A stretch of 64,000 nt of DNA from Chitinophagaceae bacterium (GTDB taxonomy: Bacteria > Bacteroidota > Bacteroidia > Chitinophagales > Chitinophagaceae), in assembly GCA_023229465.1 (NCBI GenBank), contig JALNZE010000008.1, forward strand, positions 62,001 through 126,000, in the 5' to 3' direction. The translations under genes were made by a program, and so were the position numbers. Below are positions 16,556-26,014 of this stretch, one piece after another. Under the pieces are notes generated by a model. That model was not told the DNA's origin. It ran no database searches and was given only the letters and a program-made list of their open reading frames with translations. Position 1 is the stretch's first letter; each line of letters begins with the position of its first letter.

Positions 16556-18331
16556 TTAAAGGCTGTAAAGATAAATATTAAAGGCTGAAGTACTATCGGT
16601 AAACATTTTTTCAAAATTAAGTTTAAGCTTCGAATAATTATTAATCGGAACAGCGGAAAAGATATATTTCCCACCCATTGATTTAAGTTGTTCTATATTT
16701 ATGGAGAGATTATTAATTTGAGTATTTTCAAATTTCATAGAACTATTAAAATATTTGTCGACTAGTTCCGAACTATAGATAAAAGTCTGAAATCCTCCAT
16801 AATCATAACTCCACTTTATAAATTCATTTTTTTTAATTTCATCTTCTATTATTTTTCCAAATAATCTATAATATGTAGCCGGATAAATATCAAAATCGCC
16901 ATCGAGGGTATAAAAGCCATTAAATTGGGATATGCTTGGAGCCAGCCCTACGCTCACTACTCTATAATTTTGTTTTGGAATATTAATATAATTATCTATT
17001 TTTTTAAATAAGTTTTCTGAAAAAAAAGATTTGTACGATATAATTTGATCTTGCGTAGTATCCATTCTTTCCACATAATCTTTCTTAAAGTCAGGGTCTA
17101 TTGAATGATATAATCTAAATGCTGGCCTATTTATATCTACTATATCATCTAAAATGTTTTGGGAAATAATATTACCAAATATATTGTAACTGATTTCCGG
17201 ACAGCTAAGTATATTTAAAGATAGCTGTATTATAAGGGTGAGATATACTATTTTACTTTTAATTCTATTTTGAGTAATAATTAATATTAAAATTATAAAA
17301 AAAATCATTGGATTTAAAAAGATGACTCGTCCAAAATCAAACGATTTAAGAAGTTTGAAGTAATCAGATAAATAATAATTGAATATCCCCATATTAGCAA
17401 ACAGTATTGAACTTAGTATAATAATAACCCATAGTACAGTAATTAATCTTGATCTAAGTTTATTGACTATTACTGCATACAGGAAAAGCCCGATAATTGG
17501 TAAAGCAATTAAATTAGCAGGATGTGCATTTCCAAAAACCACTGTTCTGAATATTGAATATATATACCCCTTAAAGGTCGGAAGTCTGCCAGAAACTATC
17601 CTTATGGATCTATTTGACAATTCTCCACCGAAATAAGTTAATATTAAATTAATATTTGCTAATATAAAACTGCATAATAGAATTAATATCCCAATCCAAT
17701 AATATTTGTTTAGCTTTTTATCCTGAAAAAAAATATTATAGAACCCGAATAAAGTTAGGCCACCTAATATAAATGGTCCTATCAAAGCTATATGAGAGTA
17801 AAATGGAAAAAATAAGATCAGTAAGAAACTTAATAGTTTTCTTTCGTTCTTAATTAAATTAATAAATGCCCACAACAAAATTGGTTGCCCCAAAACACTT
17901 AATCCATAAATCGTGTAACACGGAACAAGGGAAAAACACAAACAAATTAGAAAAACAATTTTTTTATTTTGTATTGTTATATGATCTCTTATAATTAAAT
18001 ACATTCCAATAAAGCCAATTATTCTAACTATGATCGAAGATCCTATATATGCCCAAAAGGAGGGCAAAATATAGAAAAAAACTCTTTTAAAATCGAATTC
18101 TGACTGAATATATTTCCTCGGTAATCCGTTCATAAAATTTTCTATCGGAACGTTACCGTTAAATTCAAATAAATTATGAGTAATTTTTAAGACATGTAAC
18201 CAAACAAACTCACAATTAAGAACATCTGGTATTAAAATATAAGAATTCTCGCCTGAAATGAAAATAGGAAAGTATAGTATTAGAATTGAAAATACTCCCA
18301 AAAGAATAAAATATGCATTTTTTTTAAACAT
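16556..18331 (-). CDS. Polytopic membrane protein of unknown function, DUF6044/GT-C-like
   Basis: The 591-residue protein has about 10-11 hydrophobic helices in the first 400 residues and a soluble C-terminal part of about 190 residues. The first extracellular loop after helix 1 (residues about 24-60, with ENSYILIPD) resembles the acidic loop of GT-C glycosyltransferases, and the overall plan recalls capsule-cluster proteins of the DUF6044/YkoS type. I am not certain of the family. The gene is strikingly AT-rich, rich in AAA, ATA and TTA codons, compared with the genes at 7-9 kb and 19-21 kb, so it was probably acquired separately. Non-coding gaps lie on both sides (about 160 and 570 bp). Confidence 0.6.
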   Translation of the reverse strand: MFKKNAYFILLGVFSILILYFPIFISGENSYILIPDVLNCEFVWLHVLKITHNLFEFNGNVPIENFMNGLPRKYIQSEFDFKRVFFYILPSFWAYIGSSIIVRIIGFIGMYLIIRDHITIQNKKIVFLICLCFSLVPCYTIYGLSVLGQPILLWAFINLIKNERKLLSFLLILFFPFYSHIALIGPFILGGLTLFGFYNIFFQDKKLNKYYWIGILILLCSFILANINLILTYFGGELSNRSIRIVSGRLPTFKGYIYSIFRTVVFGNAHPANLIALPIIGLFLYAVIVNKLRSRLITVLWVIIILSSILFANMGIFNYYLSDYFKLLKSFDFGRVIFLNPMIFFIILILIITQNRIKSKIVYLTLIIQLSLNILSCPEISYNIFGNIISQNILDDIVDINRPAFRLYHSIDPDFKKDYVERMDTTQDQIISYKSFFSENLFKKIDNYINIPKQNYRVVSVGLAPSISQFNGFYTLDGDFDIYPATYYRLFGKIIEDEIKKNEFIKWSYDYGGFQTFIYSSELVDKYFNSSMKFENTQINNLSINIEQLKSMGGKYIFSAVPINNYSKLKLNFEKMFTDSTSAFNIYLYSL

Positions 18332-18900
18332 TATGAAAGTTGTAAATTCAACTAAACTTTATCAAAATTTGTAAAATACAACTCAATGGATGTAAGCATC
18401 ACTTCAAACAAAGTGAATAAAAAGATAATGCTACCACCCATTTTTAAAGTGAAATTCCGGAAAATTCACAGCTAAACTTATGATTTTATAGAACTTACAA
18501 TACTAAATTCCCGAAAAATCATACAAAAAGTGGAGAATTTCCTGAAGTAGCTAAATCAATTTTTGAAACCAATTTTTTTTAATACGCCGACAATAATTTA
18601 GCAGATTTACTCAATTCCTATTCTCTACTGCCATAAATCTATGCAACTTACACCACTGTCTAAATGCAAAATAAAACATGTAGCAAAGTATTATAAGGAT
18701 GATATGACTCGGCTGCTTACTATCCGTTACTATCCGTTGGAAAATGTCTTTTAGTATTGACTACATTTGGGGTTCTTTATGCGGCGGCTTTAATGTGAGT
18801 TGTTGAGTAAATTTAATAAAATTACCGTTTATTTAAATTTTGATGTCGTCTTACAAAATTAGGATCTACAGCGATCTTGATATGCTTTAAAAAATAGTCA
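18332..18900. other. 569-bp AT-rich gap without a supported gene
   Basis: This is one of the two largest non-coding gaps of the - strand run. It contains a 10-bp perfect tandem duplication ACTATCCGTT at 18719-18738, inside a 36-codon + strand frame (18641-18751) that I do not recognise. I found no transposase remnant, RNA gene or clear promoter. It separates the very AT-rich membrane-protein gene from the PIG-L gene and may mark a joint between two blocks of the locus. Confidence 0.5.
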
Positions 18901-19569
18901 CTAGCTCTTCATACGAATAATTTGAAAAGCTTCTCCAAAAGCAAATCCAGCTTGAGTCCCTCGAAACTTTGCCAAAGCTTCGACAGCTTGAATAGATCTA
19001 GAACCAGGAAATTCCGGTATCTGTGATTTATAACAATTTAAAGCCTTAAGTTTTTTATCCATAAACTCAGATATATCCACTACCCAATTAGGCATGAAAT
19101 TTGGCTCAATATGCGCCGCATTCCAATGAGTTTCTGAAAGGGTTTCATAGGCAGCGAGAATTTCAATATTTTTACCAAATCCAATGGGTCTTGTAGCAAC
19201 CATTACACTGTCAAAAACTACCCTGTGATCAATATGGCGATCAGGATAACAACAGAGAACTATATTGGGACTTATTTCCTCCATTACATCACTAATCTTT
19301 TTATTAAGAATATGTACTGGTTCATTGCCTATCAGGGTTGCCGGCAATTCCAGGAATTTATAACTTGAAATCCCTATTATTTTGAAAGCCATTTCTGCCT
19401 CATTTACTGTTTTTTCATATGCTTCGTATTTGTACAAAGGCGGTAAATGACCTGAAATGATAAGTACCGAAACCTCATGTCCCTGTGAAATAAATTTTGC
19501 TGCAGTTCCACCGGCACCAAGCGTCTCATCATCCGGGTGTGGAGCAACTATTAAAACTCTTTTTTTCAT
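18901..19569 (-). CDS. PIG-L family deacetylase
   Basis: The 222-residue protein has a LmbE/PIG-L fold with the zinc motif HPDDE (11-15) and the second ligand region RHIDHRV (His112, Asp114, His115). Known relatives remove N-acetyl groups from GlcNAc-containing lipids, nucleotide sugars or mycothiol precursors. There is no signal peptide, so action on a cytoplasmic sugar nucleotide or lipid-linked sugar is expected. It follows the C-methyltransferase gene by 9 bp and is likely co-transcribed with it. Deacetylation to a free amino sugar that is then modified is one plausible role, by inference. Confidence 0.85.
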   Translation of the reverse strand: MKKRVLIVAPHPDDETLGAGGTAAKFISQGHEVSVLIISGHLPPLYKYEAYEKTVNEAEMAFKIIGISSYKFLELPATLIGNEPVHILNKKISDVMEEISPNIVLCCYPDRHIDHRVVFDSVMVATRPIGFGKNIEILAAYETLSETHWNAAHIEPNFMPNWVVDISEFMDKKLKALNCYKSQIPEFPGSRSIQAVEALAKFRGTQAGFAFGEAFQIIRMKS

Positions 19570-19578
19570 ATTATATAA

Positions 19579-20826
19579 TCAAATGATTTTAGGAATGGGC
19601 ATCGGAAGAATAAAACGCCCGCCATTTTCAGCATATTTATTGTGCATTTCCATGATAGGCTTAGCAAAGTTCCATGCTAAAATTAACACATAATCAGGCT
19701 GCTGTTTATATAGTTCTTCTGTAGGTAGAACAGGAATATGCGATAATGGCATATACAAGCCTTGTTTTAAAAGATTGTCTTCTACAGTAAAATCAATTGA
19801 CTCCGCCCCGATCCCAAAATGGGTTAATAATGTAGTAGCTTTTGTTGGGGCACCATAGGCAGCTATAGATTCCCCATTGGCTTTAAGTGATTGAATAAGT
19901 GTTCGTAAAAGTTTTCCTAAAGAATCAATTTTTTTACCAAAATCGGCAAAGGTTGCAGCCTTATCAAAATGAAGATCGCTTTCAAGTTTTAGTAATTCGG
20001 CTACGGAGTTATCAATTTGATGAGGGCCGCCAATTTTCTGAGCCATCACTCGGATCGATCCTCCCTGGGGACTTATGCGTTCAACAGCAATCAATTCCAT
20101 TCCCGTGCGTTCAAATAGTTTTTTGAAAGGCCCAACTGTATGAAAATCTACATGCTCATGATAAATAGTATCAAAGAACAGATTTGAGTATACATCAACA
20201 AAGTATCCTACTTCTAAAACAAAAACACCATTATCGTCAAGCCAATGTGAAACACCCCGGATTACGTCATCCAGTTGATCAATATGGGCACATGCGTTAT
20301 GAGAAGTGATAAACTGCACCGGTCCATATTTCTCTTTAAGCTTTACACTTAAATTATAAGAAAAAAAGTCGGCAATTGTTTCAATTCCTGCATTGGTAGC
20401 ATTCTGAGCAATTTCCGTTGCAGGATCCACCCCCAACACATTCATTCCAAGTTCCTGAAAACCCCGAAGACAGGTTCCGTCATTAGACCCAATATCCGCT
20501 ACAAACATCCCAGGTTTAAGTTCAAATCGGCGTGCCATATCTGCTGCGTAATCGCGAAGATGTTTAACAAAATATGCAGAAGTACCTGTGAGATAAGAAT
20601 AACTGTTTTGGTAAAGAATTTTTGGATCAACTACATGCCCCAATTGAATGTGATAACAATTATTACAAAAATAAAGGTCAAGTGGATAGCTTACTTCCTC
20701 ATTACCAATCTCTTCCTTTTTTAAAAAATTATTTCCCGGGGGTGTTGAAGTGAGGGTCATTACACGTTCCAACTCCCTGCCACCACACATACGGCAATCT
20801 GATCGTAAATATACATCTTGCATCAT
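19579..20826 (-). CDS. Sugar C-methyltransferase (TylC3/NovU-type)
   Basis: The 415-residue protein has the three-part plan of this family: an N-terminal zinc site with Cys11, Cys14, Cys54 and Cys57; a SAM-binding domain with VADIGSNDGT (109-118); and a C-terminal domain typical of C-methyltransferases. The IYHEHVDFHT segment matches the catalytic His region. Known members add a methyl group to C3 of 4-keto-deoxysugar nucleotides to give branched sugars. A paralogue occurs at 57237-58454. It overlaps the upstream cupin gene by 4 bp (ATGA), so the two are translationally coupled. Confidence 0.87.
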   Translation of the reverse strand: MMQDVYLRSDCRMCGGRELERVMTLTSTPPGNNFLKKEEIGNEEVSYPLDLYFCNNCYHIQLGHVVDPKILYQNSYSYLTGTSAYFVKHLRDYAADMARRFELKPGMFVADIGSNDGTCLRGFQELGMNVLGVDPATEIAQNATNAGIETIADFFSYNLSVKLKEKYGPVQFITSHNACAHIDQLDDVIRGVSHWLDDNGVFVLEVGYFVDVYSNLFFDTIYHEHVDFHTVGPFKKLFERTGMELIAVERISPQGGSIRVMAQKIGGPHQIDNSVAELLKLESDLHFDKAATFADFGKKIDSLGKLLRTLIQSLKANGESIAAYGAPTKATTLLTHFGIGAESIDFTVEDNLLKQGLYMPLSHIPVLPTEELYKQQPDYVLILAWNFAKPIMEMHNKYAENGGRFILPMPIPKII

Positions 20827-21269
20827 AAAGGAGGATTATTGGGATCAATAAGAATTACACGTTTTACATCTGCTTCATACACCTCTTGACTACCCCTTGG
20901 ATGCCTGCTCATTACTACTAATTGAGTGTCCTCCAGAAATACTGTTGCATGATCTTCCATTGGAGGAGTAAACACCATTTCACCGGCTTTAAACCGAGCG
21001 ACAGTTAATTCCGAGTCACTACCAGTGGGGCGATAATAATAGTCGAAGGAACCTGATAACACATACATGTAGTGCCAATCTGTTAAATGATAATGATTGG
21101 AACGGACTGATCCTTTAACAGAGGTGATCAAGGAAATGTTTTTTACCGGGAAATTTACTAAAGACTGTATAGATCCCCTATCATCTGAATGATCTTGCTG
21201 AAGCTCTATTTTACATTCTTTAGGCCACATCGAACTATCATCTAAATCTACATTTTGCCATTGTTCCAT
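20823..21269 (-). CDS. Cupin-domain protein, WxcM/RmlC-like
   Basis: The 148-residue single cupin carries SNHYHLTDWHYMYVLSG, the metal- or sugar-binding His cluster of nucleotide-sugar isomerases/epimerases, and a second half ending in a beta strand with MSRHPRG. Relatives are FdtA/WxcM ketoisomerases and RmlC-type epimerases; which reaction it catalyses cannot be decided. Its coupling to the C-methyltransferase suggests that it prepares or finishes the same 4-ketosugar. Confidence 0.7.
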   Translation of the reverse strand: MEQWQNVDLDDSSMWPKECKIELQQDHSDDRGSIQSLVNFPVKNISLITSVKGSVRSNHYHLTDWHYMYVLSGSFDYYYRPTGSDSELTVARFKAGEMVFTPPMEDHATVFLEDTQLVVMSRHPRGSQEVYEADVKRVILIDPNNPPL

Positions 21270-21325
21270 AGTTTATATTTTTTTACAATTTAAAAAATTA
21301 TTTATTACAACAAATAGTTTTCATA

Positions 21326-22303
21326 TTAGGCTTCACTGTTAGAGCTTTGAATTTTATTCATAAGTCTTGCACGTCTTAAAATCATGAATCTTTCTTTTTC
21401 TGCTTTTTTTGAATCAAAGATAATATCCCGAAATGATCTGAACATTTCCAGAAAATGGTTAGCTGATTTCCCCATCTCACTGTTTTCATTTCCGTGAAGA
21501 TCAGAAAATTTAAAATACGGCACATAATCATAAGGTTTTGAGAAAATCCGGGTTGTAGAGACAGAACCCTTACTTCCCCAAATGTCAATCTCATTTCTGT
21601 AGGAATTGTTTGTTGACCATTCAAGTGTAATATAAGTCTCATTAGCTATACTTAACACAGCACATCCAAAAGTGTCAACTAGTAAATTACCGGAAAATTT
21701 AATATTCGAGAAAAGCACATCAATATCTGATTCAATAAGCAGCGATGAAATAGCAGAAATAAGATAAGATCCCACATCCAGGAAAGCTCCGCCACCTAAA
21801 TCAGGGTTATTACGAAAACCAGGCCGGTCAAGAGGTGGAATTCCAAAACGGCAATTTATATTATTAATCTTTCCCAACTTTCCCGACTTTAAAATTTGTT
21901 GGAGATGCAAAAATTGAGGATGATACAAATACATAAAACCCTCGGCTACAGTCACATTTTGTTTATGAGATACATCCAGAATACCCTCAACTTGAATAAG
22001 ACTCTGAGCAAGTGGTTTTTCACACCAAAAGTGTTTAGATGCTAGTAAAATTTCCCTTCCGTGTTTAAAATGTAAGCCAGTTGGTGTTGCTAAATATACA
22101 ACATCTACATTGTTATCTTTTAACATTTCAAAAGACGTATTCCAACCTGAACATCCATACTCTTTAGTTACCTTTGAAACCATATCATTATTTCTGGAAC
22201 AAACGCCATACAGCTTCATTCCAGGACAGTCTTTAACCGCAGGTAAAATGTTTTTTATTGCGTGCGGTCCGAGTCCCCATACCACCACTTTAATTTCCGA
22301 CAT
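21326..22303 (-). CDS. Gfo/Idh/MocA-family oxidoreductase
   Basis: The 325-residue NAD(P)-dependent oxidoreductase has a slightly unusual nucleotide loop (WGLGPHAIKN), CEKPLAQ with the conserved Lys, and GGGAFLDVGSY in the C-terminal domain. It probably reduces a keto group of, or oxidises, a nucleotide sugar. Position between the WecA-like gene and the cupin/C-methyltransferase pair points to a 3- or 4-keto reduction in branched-sugar synthesis, which is inference. Confidence 0.82.
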   Translation of the reverse strand: MSEIKVVVWGLGPHAIKNILPAVKDCPGMKLYGVCSRNNDMVSKVTKEYGCSGWNTSFEMLKDNNVDVVYLATPTGLHFKHGREILLASKHFWCEKPLAQSLIQVEGILDVSHKQNVTVAEGFMYLYHPQFLHLQQILKSGKLGKINNINCRFGIPPLDRPGFRNNPDLGGGAFLDVGSYLISAISSLLIESDIDVLFSNIKFSGNLLVDTFGCAVLSIANETYITLEWSTNNSYRNEIDIWGSKGSVSTTRIFSKPYDYVPYFKFSDLHGNENSEMGKSANHFLEMFRSFRDIIFDSKKAEKERFMILRRARLMNKIQSSNSEA

Positions 22304-22357
22304 TTTTTACTTTTATTTTAAAAACTATGTGATAATCATTATCCGCTGATGCAATTA

Positions 22358-23407
22358 TTATTCACTTGACAACCGTGGTCCATATCGCAAGGAAAAGACA
22401 ACCGCGGGAGTAATAGCAAAAATAGCAGCTACAGAAGCCCATTTAGGTTCAAGGGCCGACCATATTGCCAACGGCATAGACCATAAAAAACAATACAATA
22501 ATATACCATAAGTAACTTTCGCATGGCTCTTTATAATTCTTGCTATATTTTGATAGGCATGGCTTCTATGAACTCCATACCATTTTTTAACAAGAAATAT
22601 TCTCGAAATGTTAGTAGTAATAGTATCTGCAAAAAAGTAACTTAACGTCGTAATCCATGTCCACATACTTACCTGCTCAAGATAAACCGTTATCAGAACT
22701 GAACAGCCCACAACATATCCAAGAAATATACTACCCGAATCACCCATAAATATACTGGCAGATGGCATGTTGAAGAAGGCAAAACCTAAACATGTTGCAG
22801 CAAGAAGAGAAAATGTAAGAATCAATACCATATCCCCTCCGGTTAAGGCAAGGACAATAATGATAGTAATTGATGCGAAAATAGATGCGCTGATTGCCAG
22901 ACCGTCAATCCCATCTATAAAATTTAATGTGTTAATAGACCATATTGGTGTAAAAAGCCAAACTCCCGCCATAATTACAAATAAAAAAAAGTTTGTAGCT
23001 ATTGGAACAGGAAATGGATGAAAACTAAAAAAAATAATAAAAAAATACAGTGAGATACAAAAGTGTAATAGAAGTTTTTTTAATGCTGTGATTTCGTAAA
23101 TATCATCAACAAAACCGATTAAAGCCGCAGCGAAACCACCTAAACCGACTGATAGCATTAGCCAGGTGGGGTAAGCATTTAATAGCCATAAGCCGAAAAT
23201 AAGAACGGGGAATAAGAAACCAAAAACAATACCTCCGCCTCTGGGAATAATTTTATCATGAAGAGATCTGGAACTAATCTTCGCAATAATCCCCCGTTTG
23301 ACAGCAAATTGCCGATAAAAATAAGTTATAACAGAGGTTGAAGTAACAATAATAATAAATAATATAATTTTTGTATACAATTCTTGTAATAGAATAAAAT
23401 TTTTCAT
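22358..23407 (-). CDS. WecA/MraY-family polyprenyl-phosphate sugar-1-phosphate transferase
   Basis: The start at 23407 gives 349 residues and places the gene 16 bp after the stop of the preceding gene; the longer frame to 23476 would overlap it. About 11 membrane helices are predicted. DDIYE (101-105), NFIDGIDG (162-169), FMGDSGS (220-226) and a late HRSHAYQ loop are the diagnostic Mg and catalytic motifs. It transfers a HexNAc-1-phosphate from UDP to undecaprenyl phosphate and so starts each repeat unit. The CapD-like dehydratase at 7347 and the FnlABC set just upstream make a 6-deoxy-HexNAc a likely substrate, as for WbpL-type enzymes. Confidence 0.9.
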   Translation of the reverse strand: MKNFILLQELYTKIILFIIIVTSTSVITYFYRQFAVKRGIIAKISSRSLHDKIIPRGGGIVFGFLFPVLIFGLWLLNAYPTWLMLSVGLGGFAAALIGFVDDIYEITALKKLLLHFCISLYFFIIFFSFHPFPVPIATNFFLFVIMAGVWLFTPIWSINTLNFIDGIDGLAISASIFASITIIIVLALTGGDMVLILTFSLLAATCLGFAFFNMPSASIFMGDSGSIFLGYVVGCSVLITVYLEQVSMWTWITTLSYFFADTITTNISRIFLVKKWYGVHRSHAYQNIARIIKSHAKVTYGILLYCFLWSMPLAIWSALEPKWASVAAIFAITPAVVFSLRYGPRLSSE

Positions 23408-23423
23408 TTTAAAAAATAATTTG

Positions 23424-24668
23424 TCAGCACTGAATACTATGATCAACCTTAATCCGCTGTTCCAAAATTTCAACAAGGCGGGAAGCCTGTTGTTTTATTT
23501 CGAAATTTTGGAGGAAATAACGTTTGCCCAATACACCCATTTGTATACGGTCTTCTTCAGACATGGCGTACAAAATTCTGACACAATTTGCAAGTGACAA
23601 GGAATCTTCAGCAGTACATGTAAGTCCAGCACCTGATTCAGTCACTATCCGTGCCCCCTCACCATTTATTGCAGCGATAATAGGACGACCAGCTGCCAGG
23701 TAGGATTGTATTTTGCCTGGTATTGTGCATGAAAAAATTTCTTCATTCTTTAGTGTCGCAACAAGTCCTGCTGAATGTTCAAATATTATCGGCATCGCAC
23801 TCATTGGGAATCGCCCTGCCACTATTAGGTTGTTGAGTTTCAACTTATCTTTTTTCTCGTTTACCCAGTTCGACATACTGCCACTACCTACGAGTACAAT
23901 CCTTACATTCGAAAGATCTTTTAAATAAGATGCGGCATTTACAAGAGTATCTATAGATTGTGCAGTACCTATATTGCCTGTAAACACAATACAAAAATGA
24001 GATTTTAGTACTTCCAATAATTCTGAAGGTACGGAACTGTCATTTTTTTCATCGTGTTTGGAAATGTCAACTGAATTTGCATAATACACCACCTTATCTG
24101 GGCTGGTAAGACAAGAAACAGGTACTAAGAAAGCTTTTGACTGGACCAGGATAGTATCTGCACAATAATATGTCCATTTTACCAAAACTGCCACTAACCT
24201 TAAAATGAAGCGGTTCCGTATAAATCCTGTTGCCGCTAAACTCTCTGGCCATAGATCAAGTATCCAAAGTGCCAAATGTGCTTTCTTAATCCATTTCAAA
24301 GGAAGCGCGGGAATAGCTACATTAGGCGAACCCGCAAAAACTAATATGGCATCAAATTCATAACCTTTGAGTAAAAAAGGGAACCATCTTATTCCAGACC
24401 AAACAAATGAAAAATAATTTCTCAATAAATTCAAAGCACCACTTTTACCACGTGGGCGCAATGGCACCCTAAAAAGCTCAATATCCCGGTCATAAATCTC
24501 CTTATTAATCCCACTTGAACGATATCCTTCAAAAATTTTACCATCGGGATAATTAGGCTTACCTGTTACTACAACTATATCATGCCCCTGATCTCTTAGT
24601 GTACTTGCTAAATGGTTTATAGTAAAACTTTCAGGCCAGAAATATTGACTAACAATTAAAATTCTCAT
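23424..24668 (-). CDS. wbuB: WbuB-like family 4 glycosyltransferase (candidate L-FucNAc transferase)
   Basis: The 414-residue GT-B enzyme starts SQYFWPESFTINHLA, the typical opening of the WbuB group. It has LWILDLWPES and FTGNIGTAQ in the donor domain and a long C-terminal GT4 region. WbuB proteins transfer N-acetyl-L-fucosamine in O-antigens such as E. coli O26. Here the gene directly follows the three UDP-L-FucNAc genes and precedes the initiating transferase, the same neighbourhood as in known clusters. Substrate assignment rests on this context. Confidence 0.85.
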   Translation of the reverse strand: MRILIVSQYFWPESFTINHLASTLRDQGHDIVVVTGKPNYPDGKIFEGYRSSGINKEIYDRDIELFRVPLRPRGKSGALNLLRNYFSFVWSGIRWFPFLLKGYEFDAILVFAGSPNVAIPALPLKWIKKAHLALWILDLWPESLAATGFIRNRFILRLVAVLVKWTYYCADTILVQSKAFLVPVSCLTSPDKVVYYANSVDISKHDEKNDSSVPSELLEVLKSHFCIVFTGNIGTAQSIDTLVNAASYLKDLSNVRIVLVGSGSMSNWVNEKKDKLKLNNLIVAGRFPMSAMPIIFEHSAGLVATLKNEEIFSCTIPGKIQSYLAAGRPIIAAINGEGARIVTESGAGLTCTAEDSLSLANCVRILYAMSEEDRIQMGVLGKRYFLQNFEIKQQASRLVEILEQRIKVDHSIQC

Positions 24669-24824
24669 TAATTAGCTAAATTCAAAAGCGAAGTATAAAT
24701 TTATTAAAAAAATAAATTGGCGCAAAAAAAACTTGTTTTTGGGAACCATCAACTGATTTAGATAGTTTTGAATTTTAGCCCTTTGATACTTTTCGCTAAC
24801 CCTATTCCTGTAAAATGAATTTCT

Positions 24825-25961
24825 TTATTCAGACCACACTACCCTTTTCACGTAGTTAGTATAGGAAAGGATAATTCTTACTACTTTATCTGCCACATCA
24901 GGCATTGAATAATCCTGCACAAGACGGAATGAACGTTCATTTCCTACATGCTGGTTTTCCAGTTGTATCAATCCCCTTAGGATTCGATCTGGATCAAGGC
25001 CAACCATCATTACTGCAGTTTCTTCCATCGCTTCCGGACGCTCATGTGCATCCCTGATATTCAAAGCCCGAAAATTCAAGATAGATGATTCTTCGGAAAT
25101 AGTTCCACTATCTGATAATACTGCAAAAGATTTCATTTGCAGGGCATTGTAATCATTGAAACCCAATGGTTTTAAAAACCGAATCCCAGGATGTACCTGT
25201 ACCTTATTGGATTCAATTTTTTTCCTGGTACGGGGATGAGTGCTTACAATAACAGGGAAGTTATATTTGTCAGCAATGAAATTGAGGCTTTTAATTAACC
25301 CATTAAAATTCTGTTCATTATTGATATTTTCTTCCCGATGCGAAGATACCACAAAATATTTCTGCTCCGTTAAATTAAGGCGCGTTAACACATCAGAAGC
25401 AGAAATATCCGGCAGGTAATGCTGCAGAACCTCGAACATGGGAGACCCTGTTTTGATGATCCTGTCTGCAGGAATCCCTTCGCGTAAAAGATATTCACGC
25501 GCAATACTACTGTATGTGAGATTTATATCAGAAATATGATCAACAATTTTGCGGTTGGTTTCTTCCGGAACCCTTTGATCAAAACAGCGATTACCGGCTT
25601 CCATATGAAAAATGGGTATATGCCTTTTTTTGGCGGATAACGCACATAAGCAACTATTCGTATCGCCTAATATTAAAAAGGCATCTGGTTGCTTTTTTTC
25701 CAGTAACGGGTCTATCTTAATTAATATCTGCCCGATAGTTTCAATCGCCGTAGCACCTGCTGCATCCAGAAAATAATCTGGTTTACGGATCTTTAAGTCA
25801 TCAAAAAAAATTTGGTTTAATTCATAATCGTAATTCTGCCCGGTATGAACAAGGGTATGTTCAATTGCCTGCGATTCGTCAAGCTTGGCTATCACACGCG
25901 ACAATCGAATGATTTCCGGCCTAGTGCCTACAATTGTCATTACCTTTAGTTTTGAAATCAT
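24825..25961 (-). CDS. fnlC: UDP-N-acetyl-hexosamine 2-epimerase (FnlC/CapG)
   Basis: This 378-residue non-hydrolysing 2-epimerase fold has GTRPEI (12-17), HTGQNYD, GDTNS, HMEAGNRCFDQRVPEE and SDSGTISEES, all family signatures. In the FnlABC set it converts UDP-N-acetyl-L-pneumosamine to UDP-L-FucNAc. The RCFDQRVPEETNR variant is typical of FnlC/CapG, while WecB has a different sequence. It comes third after fnlA and fnlB in the same order as in S. aureus capEFG and E. coli fnlABC. Confidence 0.9.
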   Translation of the reverse strand: MISKLKVMTIVGTRPEIIRLSRVIAKLDESQAIEHTLVHTGQNYDYELNQIFFDDLKIRKPDYFLDAAGATAIETIGQILIKIDPLLEKKQPDAFLILGDTNSCLCALSAKKRHIPIFHMEAGNRCFDQRVPEETNRKIVDHISDINLTYSSIAREYLLREGIPADRIIKTGSPMFEVLQHYLPDISASDVLTRLNLTEQKYFVVSSHREENINNEQNFNGLIKSLNFIADKYNFPVIVSTHPRTRKKIESNKVQVHPGIRFLKPLGFNDYNALQMKSFAVLSDSGTISEESSILNFRALNIRDAHERPEAMEETAVMMVGLDPDRILRGLIQLENQHVGNERSFRLVQDYSMPDVADKVVRIILSYTNYVKRVVWSE

Positions 25962-26014
25962 AAGCGATTATTTTAAAGATCATTTAGATTTAATGAAATG
26001 ATAACCGGCTCAGA

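Noticed and set aside
16556..18331. Wzx flippase or second Wzy
   Set aside because: A GT-C-like first loop and a large soluble C-terminal domain do not fit a flippase; the polymerase signature is clearer at 29852-31258.
24825..25961. NeuC-type hydrolysing UDP-GlcNAc 2-epimerase for the nonulosonate module
   Set aside because: Position directly after fnlA/fnlB and the RCFDQRVPEE motif fit FnlC/CapG, the non-hydrolysing enzyme of the FucNAc pathway.
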